From Peristeroidobacter agariperforans (GTDB lineage Bacteria > Pseudomonadota > Gammaproteobacteria > Steroidobacterales > Steroidobacteraceae): DNA of 64,000 nucleotides. Positions 37,245-45,728 of this stretch are shown here, piece by piece. The translations under genes and the position numbers were made by a program. The notes beneath the pieces were generated by a model, which saw nothing but the letters and a program-made list of their open reading frames with translations, had not been told where the DNA came from and made no database searches. The stretch covers positions 772,938-836,937 of the forward strand of contig NZ_RYFW01000003.1 in assembly GCF_004138335.1 (NCBI RefSeq), given 5' to 3'. The stretch's first letter is position 1, and the number at the start of each line of letters is the position of its first letter.

Positions 37245-37445
37245 ATGCCTTCGACGGTGATTCAGTCGTTCGAGTACGACGCCGGCAAGCGGGAGCTGCG
37301 TGTCCTGTTCCGCTCCGGCCGGCGCTACGTTTACGAAGGCGTTGCCGACGACACCTATGCCGCCATGCGCCGCTCGTTCTCCAAGGGCGAGTACTTCAAC
37401 GAGCACATCCGCGACCGGTATCCATTCCGGCGCGAAGACGGCTAG
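37245..37445 (+). CDS. KTSC domain protein
   Basis: A 66-aa single-domain KTSC protein (STVIQSFEYDAGKRELRVLFRSGRRYVYEGV ... SKGEYFNEHIRDRYPF). The domain is named from its presence at the C terminus of some lysyl-tRNA synthetases, and its function is unknown. ATG 37245 is used because the domain starts directly after it. Confidence 0.85.
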   Translation: MPSTVIQSFEYDAGKRELRVLFRSGRRYVYEGVADDTYAAMRRSFSKGEYFNEHIRDRYPFRREDG

Positions 37446-37523
37446 TTGTATATAAAAGGTCCGTAGTCACATCGCCGCAGCTCGGCGTATCATTCCGTGC
37501 TGGGGAGAATAACGAGAGCGGGC

Positions 37524-39677
37524 GTGAACAAAGTCACCGTGCGAGGCGTCGATGGCTCCCACCGCGACTATGGTTTGACCGCCGGCTCCATGGCCATCGG
37601 CCGCGATCCCGCCAGCCACATTCACTTGAAGGACTCGCAGGTCAGCTGGAAGCACGCCGTGCTCATCAGCGACGCGGGCGGCTGCATCATCGAAGATCTC
37701 GGCAGCTCCAACGGCACCTTCGTCGGCTCGCATCGTATTCAAAGACACGTCGTGCACCCGGGCGAGCGCATCAAAATCGGTCCGTACGAGCTGATGTTGC
37801 AAGCCTTGCAGGTGCCGTCGCCGAATTCGGCCAGCGAGCGAACGCTGTTCGCGGCCGCCGATCATTACGTCCAGCACCACGAAAAGCAACAAGGCGCGAG
37901 CGTGCAACGGGCGGTCGAGCAGGCGGGCGCCGCGGTCAGAGAAACCGCCGAAGTGCGCGACTGGCGCGCGCTGCTGAAACGTTTGTTCCCGCTAGCGGGC
38001 GGGGAGGCGGTGTACGGAAAATTCAAGCTGCGCACGGAAGTGCTCGCGGGCATCACCGTCGCGGCATTGTTGGTGCCGCAAGGCATTGCATACGCATTGC
38101 TCGCGGGGCTGCCCCCTGTGATGGGTTTGTATGCATCCATCCTGCCCATGATCATGTACGCGCTGACCGGCAGCGGCAGGCAGACATCGACGGGCCCCGT
38201 GACCGTCGACTCGCTGATGCTGGTGCTCGGGTTGAGCACGATCGCGACGGCCGGTACGGCGACTTACATCGCACTCGCTATCTTGCTTACGGCGGTGATC
38301 GGCGTCTCGCAGCTCCTGATGGGCGGGCTGCGGCTCGGGTTCCTGGTGAACTTTCTTTCTTATCCCGTGCTGGCGGGGTTCACGTCGGGCATTGCCATCA
38401 TCACGGTACTGGGCCAGCTGCATCACATTCTCGGCATTCCACAGCATCGGTTTCCCTATTTGTATGAGGCTGTGATCGACGTGGTGTCGCGAGCCGATCA
38501 AGCGAATCTGGCCACGCTCGCCATCGGCCTCAGCTGCATTCTGCTGTTGTTGGGTTTCACGAAGCTCTCTCCCAAGGCGCCGGGGCCGTTGACCATGGTC
38601 GTGGTGTGCACAGTGTTGTCGTTCGCGTTCCGCCTCGATCTGCATGGCGTCGCTGTGCTGGGTCATGTGCCGCGAGGCATGCCGCATCTCAGCGTCCCCG
38701 ATTTCGACTGGGCGCAGATCAAACAATTGCTGCCGCTGGCGTTGACGATGGCGCTCGTTGGCTTCGCGCAAACGGTGTCGGTCGGCAAGTCGCTCGGCAA
38801 CAAATATAGTTATGACATCGATGCGAATCGTGAGCTCACGGCTTTGGGGCTGGCCAATATCAGTGCCAGCGTGTCGCAGGGTTACGCCGTGTCCGGCAGT
38901 TTGGGGCGGTCGGCGCTCAATGCGACAGCGGGGGCGAAGACGCCGCTTGCCGCTATCGTCACGGCGCTGTGCATTCTGTTGATCGCCTTGTTCCTCACGC
39001 CACTGTTTACTTATCTGCCCAATGTCGCCTTGGCAGCTATTCTGGTCGTGTCGTCGCTGCGGCTGATCGATACGCGCGAGATCCGATACCTGTTCAACGT
39101 GAAGATCACCGAGGGATTACTGCTGGTCTTCACGTTCCTTGCGACCCTTGTATTCGGCGTGATGCCCGGGCTGCTGCTGGGGATCGTCGCTTCGATCCTG
39201 TTGTTCATCACGTTGAACACGCGGCCGTACACAGCCATCCTCGGCCGGCTGCCCAACACCAACATCTTCCGCAATGTGGAGCACTTTCCCGAAGCGGAAA
39301 CCATTCCCGGCCTGGTCATCCTGCGCATCGACGCGTCGCTGTACTTCGCAAACGTGGTGTTCTTGAAAGAGCGCCTGCACGAGATCTGCGATCGCTATGA
39401 GGGCGAGCTGCAGGCGTTGATCCTGGATGCCAGCGCAGTGAACGATCTCGATTCGTCCGCGGACACGGCGCTCCATCAGCTGTCCGATGAGTTCAAGAAG
39501 AAGGGCATTACGTTCTATATCGCTGGCGTGAAGGCGCCGGTGCGAGAGGTCATGCGGCGCTCGGGCTTGTATAGTGCGTTGGGCGGCGACCATTTCTTTT
39601 TTACCATCGACGCCGCGGTTCGGCGCTTTCAGGAGCGCACTGGAACCGTTGCACTGAAGAGCGCGACTCCGCGATGA
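37524..39677 (+). CDS. SulP anion transporter with N-terminal FHA and C-terminal STAS domains
   Basis: A 717-aa membrane protein. Residues ~5-105 form an FHA domain (MAIGRDPASHIHL, SWKHAVL, DLGSSNGTFVG), which normally binds phosphothreonine. Residues ~155-560 are a SulP (SLC26) transport domain with VPQGIAYALLAGLPPVMGLYAS and SGSLGRSALNATAGAKT, about twelve membrane segments. Residues ~580-700 form a STAS domain. The substrate (sulfate, bicarbonate or another anion) cannot be told. GTG 37524 is preferred over GTG 37497 since the FHA strand begins right after it and GAGAG lies seven bases upstream. It overlaps ychJ by four bases. Confidence 0.88.
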   Translation: MNKVTVRGVDGSHRDYGLTAGSMAIGRDPASHIHLKDSQVSWKHAVLISDAGGCIIEDLGSSNGTFVGSHRIQRHVVHPGERIKIGPYELMLQALQVPSPNSASERTLFAAADHYVQHHEKQQGASVQRAVEQAGAAVRETAEVRDWRALLKRLFPLAGGEAVYGKFKLRTEVLAGITVAALLVPQGIAYALLAGLPPVMGLYASILPMIMYALTGSGRQTSTGPVTVDSLMLVLGLSTIATAGTATYIALAILLTAVIGVSQLLMGGLRLGFLVNFLSYPVLAGFTSGIAIITVLGQLHHILGIPQHRFPYLYEAVIDVVSRADQANLATLAIGLSCILLLLGFTKLSPKAPGPLTMVVVCTVLSFAFRLDLHGVAVLGHVPRGMPHLSVPDFDWAQIKQLLPLALTMALVGFAQTVSVGKSLGNKYSYDIDANRELTALGLANISASVSQGYAVSGSLGRSALNATAGAKTPLAAIVTALCILLIALFLTPLFTYLPNVALAAILVVSSLRLIDTREIRYLFNVKITEGLLLVFTFLATLVFGVMPGLLLGIVASILLFITLNTRPYTAILGRLPNTNIFRNVEHFPEAETIPGLVILRIDASLYFANVVFLKERLHEICDRYEGELQALILDASAVNDLDSSADTALHQLSDEFKKKGITFYIAGVKAPVREVMRRSGLYSALGGDHFFFTIDAAVRRFQERTGTVALKSATPR

Positions 39678-40063
39678 AGCGTCCGACAGAAACAATGTGT
39701 CCGTGCGGCTCGTCCCTCGCTTATGAGCGCTGTTGTGGGCGCTGGCACGCCGGCGAGCCCGCGCCCGATGCAGAATCGCTGATGCGCTCGCGCTATTCGG
39801 CATTCGTGATGTGCAATGAGCCCTATCTGCTTGCGACGTGGCACAGCACGCAGCGGCCCAAATCGGTCGAGTTCGATCGCAATCAGAAGTGGCTCGGGCT
39901 GAAAATCGTCGATAGCCGCGTCACTGGACCGGACAGCGCAGAAGTTGAATTCATCGCCCGCTTTCGAATCGGCGGCGGCTCCGCGGCGCGGCTACATGAG
40001 CGCAGCCGCTTTGTGAAAGAGAGTGAGCGCTGGCTCTATGTCGATGGCGATATCCGCGGATGA
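39674..40063 (+). CDS. YchJ-like SEC-C protein (UPF0225)
   Basis: A 129-aa YchJ-family protein. The N-terminal zinc-binding SEC-C motif MCPCGSSLAYERCC is followed by the NTF2-like segment LMRSRYSAFVMCNEPYLLATWHSTQRP, and FVKESERWLYVDGD ends it. The function is unknown. It overlaps the SulP stop codon (ATGA), so the two are probably translated together. Confidence 0.88.
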   Translation: MKRPTETMCPCGSSLAYERCCGRWHAGEPAPDAESLMRSRYSAFVMCNEPYLLATWHSTQRPKSVEFDRNQKWLGLKIVDSRVTGPDSAEVEFIARFRIGGGSAARLHERSRFVKESERWLYVDGDIRG

Positions 40064-40074
40064 CGCGCCATCGA

Positions 40075-40662
40075 TTACACGCCGCCGAATCCCAGTCCCA
40101 AGTTCACCTTGAGCAGGATCAGCACGCCGAAGATCGCGAATATGGCGGCCGCGATAAAGCGCATTTTGCTCAGGGGGAAGCGTTTCGCCAGGGTTTCGCC
40201 GAGCAGGACGGCGGGAACGTTCGCCACCATCATGCCGAGCGTGGTGCCCATCGTGACCGCGAGCAGACTGCCGAATTGAGCGCCGAGCGCGACGGTCGCG
40301 AGCTGCGTCTTGTCGCCCATCTCGGCGATGAAGAACATCACGAGCGTCGTGAGGAAGGCGCCATGCTTGTTGTTCCTTTCGTCCGTCTCATCGAGCGTAT
40401 CGGGAACCAAGGCCCACGCGGCGAAGGCGAGGAAGGCGACGCCGAGCACCCAGCGCATCACGTCAGGGCTGACTTTCATGGCCACCCAATCGCCGGCTAG
40501 CGCGGCGAGTGCGTGATTGACGATGGTGGCGATGAAGATGCCGGCGATGATGGGCCACTGCTGGCCACGAAACCGGGCGGCGAGAACGAAAGACAACAGC
40601 TGCGTCTTATCGCCCATCTCGGCGAACGCGACCATGCCGAGTGAGCTGAGCAAAGCTTCCAC
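40075..40662 (-). CDS. GDT1/TMEM165 family (UPF0016) manganese exporter
   Basis: A 195-aa membrane protein with two copies of the family motif E-x-G-D-K-T (FAEMGDKTQL and IAEMGDKTQL) and six hydrophobic segments. UPF0016 proteins carry Mn(II) or Ca(II) out of the cytoplasm. Start GTG 40662 has GGGAG nine bases upstream. A yybP-ykoY manganese riboswitch precedes the gene, which points strongly to manganese export. Confidence 0.93.
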   Translation of the reverse strand: MEALLSSLGMVAFAEMGDKTQLLSFVLAARFRGQQWPIIAGIFIATIVNHALAALAGDWVAMKVSPDVMRWVLGVAFLAFAAWALVPDTLDETDERNNKHGAFLTTLVMFFIAEMGDKTQLATVALGAQFGSLLAVTMGTTLGMMVANVPAVLLGETLAKRFPLSKMRFIAAAIFAIFGVLILLKVNLGLGFGGV

Positions 40663-40742
40663 GAATCGAGACTCCCGGGGCCAGCGGCGCAATACCCATG
40701 ACTCCACGTCCACCGCCGGCCCCGGCCGTGGTCGCAAAGTCA

Positions 40743-40842
40743 AAGGTCTCGCCTGGCTGATGCCGCCGACGCCATGGTCTACGACCAAGTCTGTTGACGT
40801 CGGCTCCTTACGTTGCGTAAGGCGGCTACTCCCCAATGACGG
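40743..40842 (-). ncRNA. Manganese riboswitch (yybP-ykoY)
   Basis: On the minus strand the leader contains the family's conserved blocks: GGGGAGTAGCC at the 5' end (40824-40834), GCCGACGTCAACAGAC in the middle, and GGCATCAGCCAGGCGAGACC at the 3' end (about 40745-40765). This is the yybP-ykoY class that senses Mn(II). It lies between a good promoter and the GDT1-type exporter gene. No clear terminator hairpin with a T-tract is seen between it and the start codon, so control at translation is possible. Confidence 0.9.
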
Positions 40843-40848
40843 GGCGGG

Positions 40849-40877
40849 AAGATAGCGGGTCGGGCAGCGACATACAA
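40849..40877 (-). promoter_or_regulatory. Promoter of the manganese riboswitch
   Basis: Read on the minus strand: -35 TTGTAT (40872-40877), 17-base spacer, -10 TATCTT (40849-40854), four of six matches each. The start site would be near 40842, exactly where the riboswitch begins. Confidence 0.6.
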
Positions 40878-40916
40878 GGCGCTGCCGCCGACCGCGGGTT
40901 GATTTAGGGGTTTGGC

Positions 40917-41537
40917 CTATGCGGCCTTCTGCTTCTCTTTCGCGCGTTGATAGGCGGGGCGGGCCTGCAGCTCTGCGAAATAGGCTTGGATTCGCGGCGA
41001 CATGCGCTCGAGCAGGCGCATGCGCGCGGCGAGGTGCAGGTTGTAGCCGACGGAGATGTCGGCGACGGTGAAGCGATCGGCGCACAGAAATTTCGAGTTC
41101 GCCAAGGCGGCTTCGGCGGCGCCGAGTTTATCGAAGAAGGTGCTGCGAAAGCCTTCGGCGAGCGCCGGCTGACGTTTGTCTTCGGGCTCGAGAAAACTGA
41201 AGCGCAATGCCGCCGCGAGCGGAACGGTCAACGCCGCTTCGCCGAACGCGAGCCAGTTGAGCCAGGCGCCATACGCAGGATCGCTCGAAGCGACGGCGAG
41301 CTTGCCATCGCCGTGCTTGACGGCGATGTACTGCAGGATGGCCGTGGACTCGTTCATCGTAGTATCGCCATCGACGAGATAGGGCACCGTGCCGACCGGA
41401 TTGATCTGCAGAAATTCCGGCGCCTTCTGTCGCGGCGGATAGGGCAGGACTTTCAATTCGTACTGCAGATCGAGTTCTTCGAGCGCCCAGAGCACACGGA
41501 GCGAACGAGCGTCGGCGCAGTGATACAGAGTCGGCAC
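40917..41537 (-). CDS. Glutathione S-transferase
   Basis: A 206-aa GST. The N-terminal thioredoxin-like domain shows PTLYHCADARSLRVLWALEEL and the glutathione-binding VGTVPYLVDGDTTMNESTAIL (Glu-Ser). The C-terminal helical domain has DRFTVADISVGYNLHLA. It is of the general bacterial type; the substrate is unknown. It ends about 40 bases before the promoter of the downstream riboswitch. Confidence 0.9.
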   Translation of the reverse strand: MPTLYHCADARSLRVLWALEELDLQYELKVLPYPPRQKAPEFLQINPVGTVPYLVDGDTTMNESTAILQYIAVKHGDGKLAVASSDPAYGAWLNWLAFGEAALTVPLAAALRFSFLEPEDKRQPALAEGFRSTFFDKLGAAEAALANSKFLCADRFTVADISVGYNLHLAARMRLLERMSPRIQAYFAELQARPAYQRAKEKQKAA

Positions 41538-41619
41538 GATGAATCCCCCTTTTTGATGAGCACATCGATGCTAGCAAACAAGCGTGGGGGGCGCTTGTAA
41601 TGCGCGGTCGATGTGAGCT

Positions 41620-43305
41620 TCAGGATGAGCGCGACGGATCGGTCAGCGGCTCGGCCAGGTCGTGAGATGTCGAGACATGGCCGGCCGGCAGTGCGCCGGT
41701 CTGTCGCTCGATCATGCGCTTGACCGTGGGATACCCTGGCCCTTGGTGCAGCTCGTGCAGGCGTTGCGGGATGTCTGCGTCATCCTGCGTCATACGATTG
41801 TTGTGTCGGATATATTCGAGCCATGTCGGCGTCGCATAGCGCTCCACCCAGACTGCAGGGTCGGCGAGGTCGCGAAGTAACATCCAGTTCATCGCGCCGT
41901 CACGTTTACGAATGCGCCGGCGTTCGGCCATCACCGCGAGAAACTCCAGCACGTCTTCTTCGCGAATCCGATATTCGATCGTGATGACGACCGGGCCGGT
42001 GCGCGCCTCGACGGGCACGGCGGTTTCCGGCGCTTGCCAGCGGCGCAATGGATCCAGATTCAGATCGGCAGTCTCCGAAAGCGGCAGGCGCAAGCCTAGT
42101 GCGGCGCAGATCGCCATGACCAACGCGGCGGCAAACAATGCGAGACTAACGCCGTCGCTTTCAGACGTCACGCCCCACAGCCAGCTGCCGGCGGCCATGC
42201 CGCCGAACGTGGTCACTTGATACAACGACAATGCGCGGGCGACGACCCAGCGCGGAGTCGAGAGCTGGACCGAAACGTTGAACGTCGAAAGCGTCAGCAC
42301 CCACGACGCACCGGCGATCATCATCATCGTCACTGTCAGCGGCGACCATTCGCTCACGCCTGTAACGGCCGCGGCAATCGCGAATGCAACGCAGGCTGCG
42401 CGAGTCAGTCCTTCCGAGGAAAGTCGCTGACGCAAGCGAGCACTGCTGAGTGCTCCGCCCACTGCACCGACACCGAAGGCGCCAAGCAGCAGGCCGTACA
42501 TCAGTGGGCCGCCAGTGAGTAAATCTCTTGCTACGAGCGGCAGTAGCGCCATCACCGAGCTGGCGCCCATGCCGAAGACGGCGCCTCGGAGCAGCACGCG
42601 CCGGATCGAGGGTGACATGGAGACGTAACGAATGCCCGCCGCGACGGCGATGCCCAACGTTTCTCGAGGCAGCAGTTGAGGTGGGCGGACAGGGCGCCAG
42701 CGTGAGAGGACCGCGATCAGCGCGATGTAACTTGCAGCGTTCGCTGCAAAGGCCGCAGCCGCGCCCGCTGCCGCCACGATTGCGCCGCCGATGGCCGGGC
42801 CGACGCTGCGAGCAATATTGAAACCCATGCTGTTGATGGCAACCGCGCCCGCGAGATGTGCTCGCGGCACCATGTCGCCCACGGATGCCTGCCACGCTGG
42901 TCCGTTGAATGCGGCTCCGCAGCCGATCAGGAACGTGAACATCAGCAGCAGCCAGGGAGTGATGAGCCCCATCCATGCGCACACGGTGAGCGCTGTGGAC
43001 ACGACCAGCATGAAAATCTGCGCACCCAGCATCACCTTGCGGCGATCCAGGCTGTCCGCTATTGCACCGGCAAATAACGACAGCAGCACGATAGGCAGCG
43101 CCACCGAGGTTTGCACCAGGGCGACCATGTCGGCCGATTTCGCGATGGACGTCATCATCCATGACGCACCCACCGTCTGAATCAACCCACCCAGGTTGGA
43201 AGCGACGCTCGCGAACCAGATCGACCGGAACACCGGAAACCGGAACGGCGATAGCGCCGACACGGGCGGCGTGTCGTCGGCGGGGGAGGTCGTGGCCTGG
43301 AGCAT
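41620..43305 (-). CDS. MFS exporter (EntS-like) with C-terminal cytoplasmic domain
   Basis: A 561-aa major-facilitator protein of the MFS_3/EntS type. Family motifs near the N terminus are PVFRSIWFASVASNLGGLIQTVGASWMMTS and FAGAIADSLDRRKVMLGAQ. About twelve membrane segments reach to residue ~410. The last ~145 residues form a soluble ABM-like domain (VVITIEYRIREEDVLEFLAVMAERRRI), a normal feature of this subfamily. The substrate is unknown. No biosynthetic genes are adjacent. Confidence 0.88.
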   Translation of the reverse strand: MLQATTSPADDTPPVSALSPFRFPVFRSIWFASVASNLGGLIQTVGASWMMTSIAKSADMVALVQTSVALPIVLLSLFAGAIADSLDRRKVMLGAQIFMLVVSTALTVCAWMGLITPWLLLMFTFLIGCGAAFNGPAWQASVGDMVPRAHLAGAVAINSMGFNIARSVGPAIGGAIVAAAGAAAAFAANAASYIALIAVLSRWRPVRPPQLLPRETLGIAVAAGIRYVSMSPSIRRVLLRGAVFGMGASSVMALLPLVARDLLTGGPLMYGLLLGAFGVGAVGGALSSARLRQRLSSEGLTRAACVAFAIAAAVTGVSEWSPLTVTMMMIAGASWVLTLSTFNVSVQLSTPRWVVARALSLYQVTTFGGMAAGSWLWGVTSESDGVSLALFAAALVMAICAALGLRLPLSETADLNLDPLRRWQAPETAVPVEARTGPVVITIEYRIREEDVLEFLAVMAERRRIRKRDGAMNWMLLRDLADPAVWVERYATPTWLEYIRHNNRMTQDDADIPQRLHELHQGPGYPTVKRMIERQTGALPAGHVSTSHDLAEPLTDPSRSS

Positions 43306-43439
43306 CCCTCAATGGTATGCGATGCCCGTAACGGTTGCGACGCTGGCGGCTGCATGAAAAGGTTGCCGATCGTGGCGAACCGACCGAAGATTCGGTCTAT
43401 CGGGATGCGGCCCAGTCGCGTCAATCAAAAGAGGCGAGC

Positions 43440-43847
43440 ATGATCATTTCTCAAGTTACGGTCGTCGGTAAAGCGGGCGATCCGAACTACGTTCAACAAG
43501 TCACTTGCGGTTCGCACCAGCTGAAAGCCGATGAGCCCAAGGACCGTGACGGCGGCGACGCGGGGCCGGCGCCGTTCGACTACCTGCTCGCAGCACTTGG
43601 ATCGTGCACGTCGATCACGCTGCGCATGTATGCCGATCGCAAGGGCTGGGACCTGGGGAATGTCACCGTGACGCTCGACTATAAACGTGCGAAGGACACC
43701 GCCCCGAGCATCAGGCGCGATGTCTCGGTCTCAGCTCCGATCAGTGAGGAGCAGCGCGCACGGCTCGCCGATATCATCGAGCGCACGCCGGTGACGCTTG
43801 CGATCAAACAAGGTGTACAGGTCGCATCGAACGTCGTCGTCGCTTGA
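43440..43847 (+). CDS. OsmC family peroxiredoxin-like protein
   Basis: A 135-aa OsmC-like protein with PFDYLLAALGSCTSITLRMYADRKGW, in which the first redox cysteine is visible. The second conserved cysteine, usual in the motif before the C terminus (KCPV), is not present: the matching segment reads ERTPVTLAIKQG. It may be a variant without peroxidase activity. AAAGAGG before ATG 43440 supports the start. It is divergent from the MFS gene. Confidence 0.85.
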   Translation: MIISQVTVVGKAGDPNYVQQVTCGSHQLKADEPKDRDGGDAGPAPFDYLLAALGSCTSITLRMYADRKGWDLGNVTVTLDYKRAKDTAPSIRRDVSVSAPISEEQRARLADIIERTPVTLAIKQGVQVASNVVVA

Positions 43848-44005
43848 GGGCGCGCTGCTTATGTCACTCGGCTCGACCGGTTGCCTGCTCAATCGGTGCT
43901 GAGCGGCGCGACGCAGTTCCCTTTTTCGAGATGATCCTGATTGGGCTGGGCTCGCGTTAGAGGCAGGTCACGGTGCGCGTTGGAGCGGGTCGTTAACGTA
44001 GGTTG

Positions 44006-45574
44006 ATGTCCGCAGTTCTCATCGAGTTGCTGCCCGATCTGGTATTCCTGATGCATCGCGACGGCACGGTCGTCGCGCATGCGGGCGGGCAGGCCGTGCC
44101 TGACTTTCGTCGCGAGGGCATGGATGCGGGCGACAAGGTCGAGCAGATCTGGTCGCCGACCACGGCGGCGCTCATCAAACGCCTGTTACGCCGGAGTATC
44201 GCCGGCCGCGCTCCTGTAGAAACACGCTTTCAGGAGCATGGGCATAGTTATGAGTTGAGAATCTCTCCGCAGGGCCCGAACCGCGCCATCGGCGTGATTC
44301 GTCCGGTGCTGTCGGAGTCGAACCGAGAAAGTGACGTCGCCGCCGATGAGCCTCGATGGCTCGGACTGGACCGTCGCGGTTTCTTGCGCCGTTTGAATGA
44401 TTCGCTGGCCACGTCGGTGCTGCGTGAGATGCCAATCGCCTGCGCGGTCGTCCATCTCGAAGGAATCTCCGAGATCGCCCGGACCCTGGGCGTGCCCGTG
44501 TCCGAAGAGGTCATGAGCGTCGTCATGGCCCGAGTCAACGACCGTCTCGGCGCGGCCGAGACCAACTACTCGGGCCAGCTGCGAGAGAACGAGCTCGCGG
44601 TGGTTCTAAATACAGCAGATCACGATGCGGTCGAAGCGAGCCTTCAGGAGCTGAGCCTGGACTTGCGAGCGCCGATTCCATCCGGCGAAGTTGAATTCAG
44701 ACTCATGCCGCATATCGGCGTGGCATTGTCGGCGGTGGATGCATCCTCGGCGGAGGGTCTGCTCGAGCACGCGCGCACGGCTGTTGGAGAGGCCCGGCGA
44801 GCAGCGACTACGCGACCATCGTTCTACAGCGAAGCCATGCAAATGCGCTCGTTGTCGCGCCTCGATCTGGGGCGCGAGCTGCGCGATGCCATCGCCAATC
44901 GTGACATTCGCTTTCGCTACGTCGGCCGTCATGACCTGGTCACGGGCGCGCAGGTGGCCACCGTCGCGTATCTCAACTGGCATCATCCGCTGCGGGGTGA
45001 CATTGCGCCTGCCGAGTTCCTGCGCATCGCGGTCGCCACCGGTCTGGCGGTGGAGTTGTCCAGAATGGCGCTGGATGCGCTCGTGGACGAGTTCGCTGAG
45101 CAGTCGCGGCACTATTCGCAGGATGTGAAAGTGTCCTTCGGTCCGCTGCGCGATCATATTTTTCACGAGCAATTCGTCGTGGATGTCGAGCGGGTGCTGG
45201 CGAGAAATGTTCTACCCGCGGAGCGACTCGAGCTGCGCATCGCCGAGAAGGCGTTCGTTGCTCGCGAGGTTCACGCACTGCGCGCATTGCAGAAGCGGGG
45301 AGTGCAGATCGTCGTGGACGAAGCGGCGCGCGCTGTGGCGTCTTTGCCATCTCTGGCCAGTGCCCCCATTTCGGGCTTGCAGCTGGATCGTTCCTGGACG
45401 ACTGCGCTGTTGCGAGATGAGACGGCGCGCAAAGTGTGTCGAGCGACCATGGGGATTGCTCATGCTCTCGGGCTGGCGCCGATGGCGGCCGGCGTCGACA
45501 CCCAGGAACTGCGCGACGCGCTCGTGGAAATGGGCTGCCGTTACGGCAGTGGCGACGTATTTGCCGCGATATAA
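44006..45574 (+). CDS. Degenerate GGDEF/EAL protein with PAS-like N terminus
   Basis: A 522-aa protein with a PAS-like region (VLIELLPDLVFLMHRDGTVVAHAGG, to ~110), a GGDEF-like region (~120-280) and an EAL-like region (~285-520). Both catalytic domains are degenerate. The GGDEF site reads RENEL in a segment otherwise like LRENELAVVL. The EAL motif reads AYL (VAYLNWHHPL), and the later active-site acids are altered (VIVDE-type segment QIVVDEAARAVASLP). It is probably a c-di-GMP receptor or a non-enzymatic partner. ATG 44006 is used; TTG 44003 directly before it is less likely. Confidence 0.82.
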   Translation: MSAVLIELLPDLVFLMHRDGTVVAHAGGQAVPDFRREGMDAGDKVEQIWSPTTAALIKRLLRRSIAGRAPVETRFQEHGHSYELRISPQGPNRAIGVIRPVLSESNRESDVAADEPRWLGLDRRGFLRRLNDSLATSVLREMPIACAVVHLEGISEIARTLGVPVSEEVMSVVMARVNDRLGAAETNYSGQLRENELAVVLNTADHDAVEASLQELSLDLRAPIPSGEVEFRLMPHIGVALSAVDASSAEGLLEHARTAVGEARRAATTRPSFYSEAMQMRSLSRLDLGRELRDAIANRDIRFRYVGRHDLVTGAQVATVAYLNWHHPLRGDIAPAEFLRIAVATGLAVELSRMALDALVDEFAEQSRHYSQDVKVSFGPLRDHIFHEQFVVDVERVLARNVLPAERLELRIAEKAFVAREVHALRALQKRGVQIVVDEAARAVASLPSLASAPISGLQLDRSWTTALLRDETARKVCRATMGIAHALGLAPMAAGVDTQELRDALVEMGCRYGSGDVFAAI

Positions 45575-45728
45575 CAGAACCAGCAACGACGCGGAATTTA
45601 ACACCCCATTATGCGAACTGCGTCGCAAGCACCCGCAGGTTTCGCGCGACCACTACGACGCGGACATCGCTGCTTTCGAGTGAAATAGCTAATACGGGAC
45701 ACAGCCGTCCCGCACTCGTGAGTCACCC

